From Autumnicola psychrophila (GTDB taxonomy: Bacteria > Bacteroidota > Bacteroidia > Flavobacteriales > Flavobacteriaceae), in the NCBI RefSeq assembly GCF_031846645.1, contig NZ_JAVRHN010000002.1, positions 62,001-126,000 on the forward strand: 64,000 nt of DNA, given 5' to 3'. How positions within the stretch are numbered: position 1 is the stretch's first letter; each line of letters opens with the position of its first letter. Positions 34,678 to 42,844 of this stretch are shown here, in pieces. The notes under the pieces are model-generated. The model saw only the letters and a program-made list of their open reading frames with translations, had not been told where the DNA came from and made no database searches. Position numbers and translations under genes: made by a program.

Positions 34678-35682
34678 ATGGCTTTAGAGAATGTTCGATT
34701 AGAAGTAATGAAAACCGTAGAGAAATCTGTTGACGGTTTTATAGATAAGTACCTCATACCTGTTGACGATATCTGGCAACCTACAGATCTTCTACCCAAT
34801 CTTCAGAATGAAAATTACAACGAGGAGATCATCCAAATAAGGGAAGAAGCAAAAGAGCTGGGATACGATTTCTGGGTGGTATTGGTGGCAGATATGGTTA
34901 CAGAAGAAGCCCTGCCTACCTACGAATCCTGGTTAATGGATATGGAGGGGGTAAAACAACACGGTGCTTCCAGAGGAGAACAAAATAGCTGGGCTAAATG
35001 GGTTCGCCACTGGACCGGAGAAGAAAATCGCCACGGCGACACACTTAACAAGTACCTATATCTCTCCGGAAGGGTGGACATGAGAGAAATTGAAAAGACC
35101 ACACAGCACCTTATTAACGATGGATTTGACATTGGTACAGGAAGAGATCCTTACCGAAATTTTGTATATACCAGTTTTCAGGAACTGGCTACAAATATTT
35201 CCCACAAACGTGTAGGACAGTTGGCCAAGAAAAAAGGAAATAAGATGCTCGCCAAAATGTGTAATATTATTGCAGGTGACGAGATGAGACACTATATGGC
35301 ATACCGTGAGTTTGTAAAAACAATTTTTGAGCACGATCCTAGTGAGATGATGCTTGCTTTCCAGGACATGATGAAGAAAAAAATTGTAATGCCTGCACAA
35401 TTTATAAGGGAATCTGGAGATGATATCGCTTCAGCTTTCGAAAATTTCTCCAATGCTGCTCAACGTCTGGGAGTTTATACCACCTATGATTATATCGAAA
35501 TTTTAAGAAAATTGAATAGTTACTGGGAGATTGATAAAATGACTTCGCTAACAGATGAAGCAGAAAAGGCCAGGGATTATTTAATGAAAATGCCAGATAG
35601 AATGGCACGTATTGCAGATCGTATTGCTGTACCACAAGATCAGCACCAGTTTAAATGGGTAGCGCCAAACGGCACACTTTAA
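34678..35682 (+). CDS. desA: Soluble acyl-ACP desaturase (stearoyl-ACP desaturase family)
   Basis: A 334-aa member of the soluble diiron acyl-[ACP] desaturases (FA_desaturase_2). The two E-x-x-H motifs that bind the iron pair are present: EENRHG (about residues 115-120) and DEMRHY (about 201-206), with additional helix-borne acidic residues. It has no membrane segments. It would introduce a double bond into acyl-ACP, adjusting membrane fluidity. A terminator follows. Confidence 0.9.
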   Translation: MALENVRLEVMKTVEKSVDGFIDKYLIPVDDIWQPTDLLPNLQNENYNEEIIQIREEAKELGYDFWVVLVADMVTEEALPTYESWLMDMEGVKQHGASRGEQNSWAKWVRHWTGEENRHGDTLNKYLYLSGRVDMREIEKTTQHLINDGFDIGTGRDPYRNFVYTSFQELATNISHKRVGQLAKKKGNKMLAKMCNIIAGDEMRHYMAYREFVKTIFEHDPSEMMLAFQDMMKKKIVMPAQFIRESGDDIASAFENFSNAAQRLGVYTTYDYIEILRKLNSYWEIDKMTSLTDEAEKARDYLMKMPDRMARIADRIAVPQDQHQFKWVAPNGTL

Positions 35683-35705
35683 TCCTGCATGAATAAATAA
35701 AACAG

Positions 35706-35731
35706 AAACCGCTTCTAACTGGAGCGGTTTT
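35706..35731 (+). terminator. Terminator of the desaturase gene
   Basis: AAACCGCT pairs with AGCGGTTT around a 9-base loop, followed by TTTCTTTG. It lies 23 bp after the stop codon. Confidence 0.8.
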
Positions 35732-35795
35732 TCTTTGTGGCATCTTTAAACCCAAATAAAAAATAGTTCCTACTTTTATAAAAAACGAAAAAGCT

Positions 35796-36344
35796 ATGAA
35801 AAAGATCATTTTCGCCATTGCAGGTTTTTTTATCATGCAAAACGGTTTCGCACAGATAGATTATATGCAAAATGAAATAAAGCTCAACATCGGGAATACT
35901 ATTGCTATCGCATCCGTAGAAGTAGGGTACGAATTTTTTCTTGATTACAACCAGTCCATTGATGCACAAATCCTTTTCAATGACCGGATGAATTACCATT
36001 CAGAAAAAAATTCCCGTCAGTTTAATACCACCAGTTTCATGCTTGGCTATAACTTTTATTTTGGGACAGAAAGCGCCGGTTCGGGGTTATACGTAAACCC
36101 CTTTGCTAAATTAAGAACAGGAGAATTTTCAGAAGTAGTTCAGGTAGAAGACGACGATGTGCGGCAGGTTACAGATATGGATGCTTTTATAATAGGAATA
36201 GGAGGCGGCTATAAATGGAATTTCAATGACACTTTTGTGCTGGGCCCGTATGCCAATATCGGAAGAAACTTCAGTAATGAGGTAAAAGAAAGATTTTCTG
36301 CATTGGAATTTAACGCCGGCTTCAGTGTAGGCTATCGATTCTAA
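35796..36344 (+). CDS. Outer-membrane beta-barrel protein
   Basis: A 182-aa protein with a signal peptide (MKKIIFAIAGFFIMQNGFAQ). The rest has alternating hydrophobic/polar strands with aromatic girdle residues, and it ends in the typical barrel terminus VGYRF. It fits a small eight-stranded barrel (OmpX/OprF-type). Function unknown. It could be co-transcribed with the monooxygenase-like gene 22 bp downstream. Confidence 0.75.
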   Translation: MKKIIFAIAGFFIMQNGFAQIDYMQNEIKLNIGNTIAIASVEVGYEFFLDYNQSIDAQILFNDRMNYHSEKNSRQFNTTSFMLGYNFYFGTESAGSGLYVNPFAKLRTGEFSEVVQVEDDDVRQVTDMDAFIIGIGGGYKWNFNDTFVLGPYANIGRNFSNEVKERFSALEFNAGFSVGYRF

Positions 36345-36366
36345 ATTATCAAAAATTTCAGCAAAG

Positions 36367-36672
36367 ATGATATCCAGACATTGGTCCTGCAGGATAAAAC
36401 GAGAAGAAGAAGGTAATTACGTAAAATATCTTCAAGAGGAAATTCTGCCACATTTATCCACTCTGGACGGATTTCTAGGCGCGAGTATAAACCGCAGGGA
36501 AGTTGGGGATTTCCCCGAATATCTTTTTATTTCAAAATGGACTTCTAAAGAAACCATACGAGCTTTTTCCGGAGAACATATCCAGTTTGCGGTTGTTTCA
36601 GAAAAAGCTCAAAATATGATGCACAGTTTTGATCAGGAAGTCTGGCACTACGAACTTATCGACTCTGTTTGA
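36367..36672 (+). CDS. ABM-domain protein (antibiotic biosynthesis monooxygenase-like)
   Basis: A 101-aa dimeric alpha-beta barrel protein of the ABM family. It shows MISRHWSCRIKREEEGNYVKYL, a central GFLGASINRRE and the late strand EVWHYEL. The family includes cofactor-independent monooxygenases and haem-degrading proteins, but many members are uncharacterised. Its 3' end overlaps the convergent YkvA gene by 25 bp. Confidence 0.75.
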   Translation: MISRHWSCRIKREEEGNYVKYLQEEILPHLSTLDGFLGASINRREVGDFPEYLFISKWTSKETIRAFSGEHIQFAVVSEKAQNMMHSFDQEVWHYELIDSV

Positions 36673-37082
36673 TCTGAAGAACCAGAATCAGCCCCACCAC
36701 CATTTTTCCACACTTTGTAAGCAGCAAGATCTTTTTCAATAAGGTTTAGGCAAAAAGCCACGACAGCAGCATCATCCAGATAACCTATAACGGGAATAAA
36801 ATCGGGAATTATATCTATAGGCGAAAGCACATAAAGTAAAGCGCCCCCCACAGAAGCAATAATATTCCAGGGCATTTCTCTGTAGCTTCCATTGGCATAG
36901 TCCCTCACCATTGAAAATAAAATTTGCACATCCCCAAAATACCGACTCAGTGTGCCTTTACTTTCGAATTTAGATTTTATCTTTTCCTCTTCAGCTATAA
37001 CTTTATCTACATCCTTTTTCTTGAATTTCTTCTGCCTTTTATTATGTTCCTCTTCAGCATTTTCTTTGGAAAACAAACTCAT
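36648..37082 (-). CDS. YkvA-family (DUF1232) protein
   Basis: A 144-aa protein. The DUF1232 core (about residues 70-120) has a hydrophobic hairpin, GGALLYVLSPIDIIPDFIPVIGYLDDAAVV, whose SPxDxxPDxxPxxGxxDD pattern is diagnostic. The N-terminal 45 residues are highly charged. It is probably membrane-associated; function unknown. The gene tail overlaps the ABM gene tail to tail (36648-36672). Confidence 0.88.
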   Translation of the reverse strand: MSLFSKENAEEEHNKRQKKFKKKDVDKVIAEEEKIKSKFESKGTLSRYFGDVQILFSMVRDYANGSYREMPWNIIASVGGALLYVLSPIDIIPDFIPVIGYLDDAAVVAFCLNLIEKDLAAYKVWKNGGGADSGSSDQTESISS

Positions 37083-37190
37083 ATTTTAATTTTTAAATTA
37101 CACTCACTCCCTAAATTACGGAATATAATTTAGCAGCCGCCAACGTTTAAGAATATTTAAGATTCTATAAATTTCACCTTTAGAAGGAAT

Positions 37191-37733
37191 CTACTCCTCA
37201 TCTGCCACAAACCTGGGATCTACAGGCATCACTTCCCCGCAGTTACCACAAGTTCGTAATTCCTTACTTCCGTAGAAATGCTTAAAATGTTTCAAAAAGT
37301 CCTTTTCGATATCATGCAACGGGAAATAAACCTCATAAAGTTTGTTGTTGCAATTATCGCAAAACCATAAAAGTCCGTCCTTTCCGCTCTCATTTTTTCT
37401 TTTCCGTTCCACAACCAGCCCAATAGAACCTTCATCGCGTACGGGGGAATGCGGCACGGTCCCCGGATTAAGATACATATCCCCGGGTCCTATTTCCATT
37501 GTCCTTTTTTCCCCATTATCCTGGACATGCACCCTAATATTGCCCTCCAACTGGTAAAACAGCTCTTCAGTTTCGTTATAATGGTAATCTTTTCGCGCAT
37601 TGGGGCCCGCAACCACCATCACAATGTAATCTCCAGATTCTTTGTAAAGATTTTTATTGCCCACCGGCGGTTTCAGCGTATGCCGGTTTTGATCGATCCA
37701 TTTATTGAGATTAAAAGGTTTATTAACAGCCAT
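37191..37733 (-). CDS. nbaC: 3-Hydroxyanthranilate 3,4-dioxygenase
   Basis: The ATG at 37733 (MAVNKPFNLNKWIDQNRHTL) gives 180 aa, the usual bacterial size. A longer frame to 37868 runs into antisense transposase sequence and is rejected. It is a cupin dioxygenase with iron ligands in DYHYNETEELFYQLEG (His, Glu) and PHSPVR (His). The C-terminal rubredoxin-like site has CDNC and CGNC (about residues 122-125 and 159-162). It opens 3-hydroxyanthranilate in the kynurenine route to quinolinate/NAD or degradation. No other kyn genes are in the window. Confidence 0.93.
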   Translation of the reverse strand: MAVNKPFNLNKWIDQNRHTLKPPVGNKNLYKESGDYIVMVVAGPNARKDYHYNETEELFYQLEGNIRVHVQDNGEKRTMEIGPGDMYLNPGTVPHSPVRDEGSIGLVVERKRKNESGKDGLLWFCDNCNNKLYEVYFPLHDIEKDFLKHFKHFYGSKELRTCGNCGEVMPVDPRFVADEE

Positions 37734-37813
37734 AGATTTATTTTTATAGCTTAAAATTAAGCAATCTCCACAACAAAGCGATACATCCTGCAAATAATAC
37801 TTATGGCACCTGC

Positions 37814-38346
37814 GTTTATCCAAAGGCTCAGGTGCAGCTTTGTATTGTACATCAAATCCGGAATTCAATGAAGTATATCGCCTCGAAGGATCAGAAGGAA
37901 TTTATGACAGATCTGAAAAAGGTCTATAGGGCAGTCACTAAAGATGTAGCCGAAGATGAACTGTTGAACCTGGAAGAGAAATGGGGAAGTAAGTATCCGG
38001 TAGTCATTGAAAGCTGGCAGCGTAACTGGGAACAGCTCTCCCAGTATTTTGAGTATACAGAACCCATTAGAAGATTATTTATACCACCAATGCCGTAGAG
38101 GGCTTCAATGGTCAAATCCGAAAAGTGACCAAGACCAAAGGCGCTTTTACTAATGATATGTCACTACTCAAGCTGGTCTATCTGGCTACAAGAAACATTG
38201 AGAAGAAATGGACCGCTCCTTTGCATAACTGGAGCCTTACGATTCAGCAATTTTATATTAAATTTGGAGACCGGATACCGCTGGAGATAAATGCCAATTC
38301 CTCTGGGGCTAGCCCCAGAGGAATTGAAATATCAGACAGAGTTTAA
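37814..38346 (+). pseudogene. IS256-family transposase remnant (3' part, frameshifted)
   Basis: The C-terminal part of an IS256-type transposase is readable in two frames. Homology starts abruptly at about 37814 (VYPKAQVQLCIVHQIRNS) and runs to a one-base frameshift near 38075. It continues from there (TTNAVEGFNGQIRKVTKTKG, then LVYLATRNIEKKW) to a stop at 38344-38346. The N-terminal two thirds are missing. A perfect 30-bp palindrome lies within the tail. The element inserted directly upstream of the dioxygenase gene and now forms part of its leader region. Confidence 0.88.
38296..38325. repeat. Perfect 30-bp palindrome
   Basis: The left arm AATTCCTCTGGGGCT is followed immediately by its exact inverse AGCCCCAGAGGAATT, with no loop. 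It lies in the C-terminal coding part of the IS256 remnant. Confidence 0.9.
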
Positions 38347-38705
38347 TTTACAGACCCCTTTCTAAGATTGGCATTCTTATATTATGTAAAGAACACGTGT
38401 GAAGGAACAAAAATAGTTATTAATAAGAAAAGGCTTGGATTAGACCTGTGAAAACCGGCTATCTTGTTTTGACTAAAACTCCAATAGCTCCAATAGTACC
38501 CACTTTTCCCGCCTACGTAAAATATTTTACATTTCGAAAATATTTGGAAATGAGAACAGTGCTGCTAAACATCTGGTTTGTGATTAGATCAGAGTTCTCA
38601 TCCATTTTTGCTTCCTACAAACTGCTGGGGACATAAAATAATGATAAAACTAAAAACCCGCTTTGGCGGGTTTTATATTTCTTATCGAGGAGAAGGATTA
38701 AACAA
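38347..38705. other. Intergenic between IS remnant and xylanase
   Basis: No supported gene. A 62-codon plus-strand frame (38448-38636) lacks any family resemblance or clear start signals. The right part holds the terminator hairpin of the xylanase gene. Confidence 0.45.
38653..38674 (-). terminator. Terminator of the GH10 xylanase gene (bidirectional)
   Basis: AAAACCCGC pairs with GCGGGTTTT around the loop TTTG. T-runs stand on both sides, so it can act on either strand. It lies 32 bp beyond the minus-strand xylanase stop. Confidence 0.85.
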
Positions 38706-39887
38706 TTATGGAGCTTCACCTCTTAGACCTGCCACCATTCCTCTGTGAGCAATTTTGGTGTTGAAATCCTCGTCATATAGCAGAGCCCAGTCTGAACCTC
38801 CCTCATATAACCAGCTATCCTGATCTCTAAAGCCCCAAATTGTAATACCGTATTGCTGGTCTGCAGGTACCACTTGGGTATAATTATATGCAGCACGTTG
38901 ATACTGCTCTTCCTGGACTTGTGCACGATCTTCGGTAAACTCAGAGATTTGATCATCATAGTTTACTTTTACATCCAATTCTGAAATGTGAACCAGTAGA
39001 CCTGTAGCGACAACATCCTGAATAGCTGTCGAAAGGTCATCAACCGGCCAGTTGTGATTCAAATGCATTTGCATTCCTATACCGTCAATTGGTACGTTGT
39101 TAGTTTTAAAATTGTTGACCATGTTTAGGATCGCATTTCTTTTTGAAGGTTCTCCTGCAATGTTATAGTCATTGTAAAATAATTTGACATCGGGATCGGC
39201 TTCGCGCGCCCAAGTGAAAAGTTTGGCAGCGTAATCATCACCTATTCTTTGACGGAACAGAGAATTTCTAAGAGATGATCCATCCCAGACTTCATTTACT
39301 ACATCCCAGCTTGCCACAACAGTCATTTCCTGACCGTCTGCTGTCATGGTTTCTTCCGCAAAATGAGCAACTGTAGCTTTTACATAATCTTCCACCAGCG
39401 TGGAAAACTCCTCATCTGTACCCTCGAAATTTTGCAGCCAGGAGGGAATGGACTGGTGCCACACCAACGTATGACCATGTACCCTAAAACCATTTTCCTT
39501 TGCATAGGCTACGATAGCATCTCCATCACTAAAATCGTAGTCGTCGGGACCTTTGAAAATGTTTGCCATCTTCATGTCGTTTTCCGCTGTTATACTATTA
39601 AATTCCTGATTTAAAACCTCTTTAAATTTCTGATTGGTTGCAGATGTAGAGGCTAATCTATTTGCAGAGACTATGTTCCCTATTGGAAAATCGGCTACAT
39701 CTTTAAGATTTTCAGTAGCATTATAAAGAAAAGGATCATCTGTAGTTCCTCCGTTATCTCCTCCTTCTCCAGGAACAGGAGACTCGCCACCAGTTGGTCG
39801 ATCTACAATAGGTTCTGTAGGGCTGTCGTCACCTTCACTGCACGATACCACTAAAAGACATACTAACAATTGTATTATATTTCTCAT
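38706..39887 (-). CDS. xynA: GH10 endo-1,4-beta-xylanase, lipoprotein
   Basis: A 393-aa lipoprotein xylanase. The lipobox is VVSC with Cys 16, followed by SEGDD (surface-export-type) and a Pro/Gly-rich linker to about residue 55. A complete GH10 barrel occupies about 60-388. The acid/base Glu is E199 in WDVVNEVWD, and the nucleophile is E303 in HISELDVKV. Other family marks are HGHTLVWHQ and WGFRDQDSWL. It should cut xylan at the cell surface. It is separated from xylA by a terminator, so it has its own promoter. Confidence 0.93.
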   Translation of the reverse strand: MRNIIQLLVCLLVVSCSEGDDSPTEPIVDRPTGGESPVPGEGGDNGGTTDDPFLYNATENLKDVADFPIGNIVSANRLASTSATNQKFKEVLNQEFNSITAENDMKMANIFKGPDDYDFSDGDAIVAYAKENGFRVHGHTLVWHQSIPSWLQNFEGTDEEFSTLVEDYVKATVAHFAEETMTADGQEMTVVASWDVVNEVWDGSSLRNSLFRQRIGDDYAAKLFTWAREADPDVKLFYNDYNIAGEPSKRNAILNMVNNFKTNNVPIDGIGMQMHLNHNWPVDDLSTAIQDVVATGLLVHISELDVKVNYDDQISEFTEDRAQVQEEQYQRAAYNYTQVVPADQQYGITIWGFRDQDSWLYEGGSDWALLYDEDFNTKIAHRGMVAGLRGEAP

Positions 39888-39927
39888 TATTCAAATGGTT
39901 TATTAATCTATCCCATTCAGGATTCGT

Positions 39928-39957
39928 AAAAAAAAACCCCATCTTGAAGAGATGGGG
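39928..39957 (-). terminator. Terminator of xylE-xylB-xylA
   Basis: CCCCATCT pairs with AGATGGGG around TTGAA-type loop bases. On the minus strand a run of nine T residues follows. It lies 56 bp beyond the xylA stop. Confidence 0.85.
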
Positions 39958-40013
39958 CCTATTCTTCGTTAAGACCGAAATTAATCTTAATTCTAATTAC
40001 ATATTTCCTTCTA

Positions 40014-41333
40014 TTAAATAGAATTAGCAATGAGTTGCTCAAATAATTCCTGCTTCCCACTTATTTGTTGAGGTTCTCCTGCCTCTCTTGCAATTTTGCT
40101 AAGATCTTCAAGAGATAATTCTCCTTTTTCGTATTTTGCTCCATTACCGCTATCAAAAGAAGAATACCGGTCTTTTCTAAGCTTTTTATATTGTGTATTC
40201 TTCAATATGTTGTCAGCACAAATAAGTCCTCTTGCAAAAATATCCATACCGGATACGTGAGCTATGAATTTGTCTTCTAGATCTGTTGAATTACGTCTAA
40301 CTTTAGCATCAAAATTAATTCCACCACCCTGGATTCCTCCGCCTTCAAGTATGATAAGCATAGCCTGAGTAATTTCATAAAGATCTATTGGAAACTGATC
40401 TGTATCCCAACCGTTTTGATAATCTCCCCGGTTTGCATCTATACTTCCAAGCATACCGGCATCCACGGCAACCTGAAGTTCATGTTCAAATGTATGTCCA
40501 GCCAAAGTACCGTGATTTACTTCAAGATTTAATTTAAAATCATTTTCCAGTCCGTACTGTTTTATAAAATGTAAAGAAGTGGCAGCATCATAATCGTATT
40601 GATGTTTGGTTGGTTCCATAGGTTTTGGTTCGATAAAGAACTGACCTTTAAAACCTTGCTTCCTTGCATAATCTTTACAGGTATTGAGAAAACGTCCCAA
40701 ATGTTCCTGCTCTCTTTTCATATCTGTATTTAAAAGGCTCATATAGCCTTCACGACCACCCCAGAAAACATAATTTTCTCCTCCAAGCGCCATTGTTGCG
40801 TCTAGTGCAATTTTCGCTTGTGCACCAGCATAAGCAAGCACGTCGAAATTAGGATTAGTGGCTGCACCATTCATGTAACGAGGATTGCTAAACAGGTTTG
40901 AAGTTCCCCATAAAAGCTTTATTCCGGATTCCTGCTGCTTCTGTTTTGCATACTCCACCATAGTCTGCAGTCTTTTCTCAAACTCAGCAAGAGTAGGCGC
41001 TTCATCCACCACATCTACATCATGAAAGCAGTAGTAAGGTGTACCCAGCTTTGTCATAAATTCAAAAGCCGCATCCATTTTATCTTTTGCACGGGTTATA
41101 GGGTCTTCACTCTTATCCCACTCAAATGTTTCTGTGCCAGGACCAAAAGGATCACTCCCGGTATTATTAAATGTGTGCCAGTACGCCGTAGCAAACCTCA
41201 TATGCTCTTTAAGCGTCTTCCCTGCCACAACTTTATTCTCATCATACCATTTAAAAGCTAAAGGATTATCACTGTCCCTACCTTCATACTTGATTTGATC
41301 GATGTCCTTAAAAAATTCACTTTTTGATTTCAT
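40014..41333 (-). CDS. xylA: Xylose isomerase
   Basis: A 439-aa xylose isomerase converting D-xylose to D-xylulose. The active-site His is H104 with D107 in YCFHDVDVV. The signature FWGGREGYMSLLNTDMKRE and the metal-site segment FIEPKPMEPTKHQYDYD are intact, as is GSIDANRGD. The length matches class II isomerases. It lies 3 bp downstream of xylB; last gene of xylE-xylB-xylA. Confidence 0.97.
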   Translation of the reverse strand: MKSKSEFFKDIDQIKYEGRDSDNPLAFKWYDENKVVAGKTLKEHMRFATAYWHTFNNTGSDPFGPGTETFEWDKSEDPITRAKDKMDAAFEFMTKLGTPYYCFHDVDVVDEAPTLAEFEKRLQTMVEYAKQKQQESGIKLLWGTSNLFSNPRYMNGAATNPNFDVLAYAGAQAKIALDATMALGGENYVFWGGREGYMSLLNTDMKREQEHLGRFLNTCKDYARKQGFKGQFFIEPKPMEPTKHQYDYDAATSLHFIKQYGLENDFKLNLEVNHGTLAGHTFEHELQVAVDAGMLGSIDANRGDYQNGWDTDQFPIDLYEITQAMLIILEGGGIQGGGINFDAKVRRNSTDLEDKFIAHVSGMDIFARGLICADNILKNTQYKKLRKDRYSSFDSGNGAKYEKGELSLEDLSKIAREAGEPQQISGKQELFEQLIANSI

Positions 41334-41336
41334 AAT

Positions 41337-42833
41337 TTATTCCTTTTCTATTTTAATATTCTCCTTCCATTGTGCATAAATTTCCTGGTACCGCGACGAA
41401 AGTTCTTTATTAGGTTCCATTCGCTCCACGATCTCCAGATCTCCAAAAGTTTCCTCCAGATTGCTAAAATATCCATAACCATAAGCCGCACCCCGTGCTG
41501 CCCCTTCTGCACCTGACGTATTATAAAGCTCCAGCTTTGCCTGCGTAGTATTACAGAATATCTCCCTGAAGACAGGACTAAGAAAAAGGTTTCCTTTTCC
41601 TGCCCTAACTATTTCCCCAGAAGTTCCCAGAGACTTCATTACGTCAAAACCATAATTCATGGCAAACACAATACCTTCGCACGCAGAACGTATAAGATGT
41701 GAAGGCTGATGTATATTAAAGTTAAGGTTCTCAATTCCAGAGTTTACCTTTTTATTATTGAATATTCTTTCTGCACCATTTCCAAAAGGATAGAATCTGA
41801 GGTTTTCACTTCCCGGCGGTACTTGTCCAGCTGCTTCGTTAAGCAGGTCATAATCAACAAGTTTTTCTTTTCCTAAAGATATCGTCTTCCGAAGCCATTG
41901 ATAAAGAATTCCTGATCCATTGATGATTCCTAAAATCCCATTCCGCTTTTGATCTTCAGTACTATTTACGTGCAAAAAGGTGTTTACCCTATTTTGTTCA
42001 TCATAAATATCCTTATCTGTTACTGCATAAATTACCGCAGAAGTACCTGCAGTGGTAGCTATTTCACCGGGATTTAAAACATTCAAGGATAAGGCATTGT
42101 TGGGTTGATCACCTGCCCGATAGGTAATTATGGCCTCAGGGTTAAGACCCAGTTCTTCAGCTACCTTTGAATTTACCTTTGCCTGGCGACCAAAATTTGG
42201 AACAATCTCCGGAATATACTCCTCAGATAAGCCCATTTTCTCTAATACCTCTGTAGCCAATTTGCCTTTAGGGAAATCCCACAAAGCTGCTTCAGATAAT
42301 CCAGAAGTAGTCGTTTGGGGGATGCCAGAGAGTTTTGCAGCTATAAAGTCTCCCGGCAGCATCATATACTTTGCCTTTGCATAAACTTCAGGCTCGTTTT
42401 GCTTTACCCATTTCAGTTTTGAAGCAGTAAAGTTACCCGGGCTACCTAAGATTTGCCTTTGGCAATTCTCTTTACCTATGGCGGCAAATGCTTCGTTACC
42501 TATCTCTACAGCCCTACTATCACACCAAATAATTGAAGGTCTTACCGGCTCCAAATTCTCATCTGTTAGAACCAGACCGTGCATTTGATAGGCTATACCA
42601 ATTCCGTTAACCTTTTTGAGGTTAATATGGTGTTTATTCTTTAGTTCGTGAAGACCATCCTTTACATAACCCCACCAAACATCAGGATTCTGTTCAGCCC
42701 AATCAAATTTGGGTGTCATAATTTCCATCTCAAACTCCGGTACCGTAGCCGCCGCAATTATTTTACCCTTTTCTGCATCCAGAATCGATACTTTAATCGA
42801 AGAGCTACCTAAATCTATTCCTAAAAAATACAT
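41337..42833 (-). CDS. xylB: Xylulokinase
   Basis: A 498-aa FGGY-family sugar kinase phosphorylating D-xylulose. The N-terminal phosphate-binding motif is FLGIDLGSSSIKVSILD. The substrate segment is GIAYQMHGLVL, and the C-terminal ATP-domain features include FYPFGNGAERIFNN and ASGAEGAARGAAYGYGY-like small residues near 450. Gene order with xylA and a xylose-type permease supports xylulose over other ketoses. It lies 11 bp downstream of xylE. Confidence 0.94.
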   Translation of the reverse strand: MYFLGIDLGSSSIKVSILDAEKGKIIAAATVPEFEMEIMTPKFDWAEQNPDVWWGYVKDGLHELKNKHHINLKKVNGIGIAYQMHGLVLTDENLEPVRPSIIWCDSRAVEIGNEAFAAIGKENCQRQILGSPGNFTASKLKWVKQNEPEVYAKAKYMMLPGDFIAAKLSGIPQTTTSGLSEAALWDFPKGKLATEVLEKMGLSEEYIPEIVPNFGRQAKVNSKVAEELGLNPEAIITYRAGDQPNNALSLNVLNPGEIATTAGTSAVIYAVTDKDIYDEQNRVNTFLHVNSTEDQKRNGILGIINGSGILYQWLRKTISLGKEKLVDYDLLNEAAGQVPPGSENLRFYPFGNGAERIFNNKKVNSGIENLNFNIHQPSHLIRSACEGIVFAMNYGFDVMKSLGTSGEIVRAGKGNLFLSPVFREIFCNTTQAKLELYNTSGAEGAARGAAYGYGYFSNLEETFGDLEIVERMEPNKELSSRYQEIYAQWKENIKIEKE

Positions 42834-42844
42834 ACTATCTTATC

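Noticed and set aside
37734..37868. N-terminal extension of the dioxygenase to 37868
   Set aside because: The extra residues have no similarity to the family, and the right part is antisense to the IS256 remnant; the ATG at 37733 gives the normal protein length.
38448..38636. 62-codon frame between the IS remnant and the xylanase
   Set aside because: No start signals, no family resemblance, and next to decayed IS sequence.
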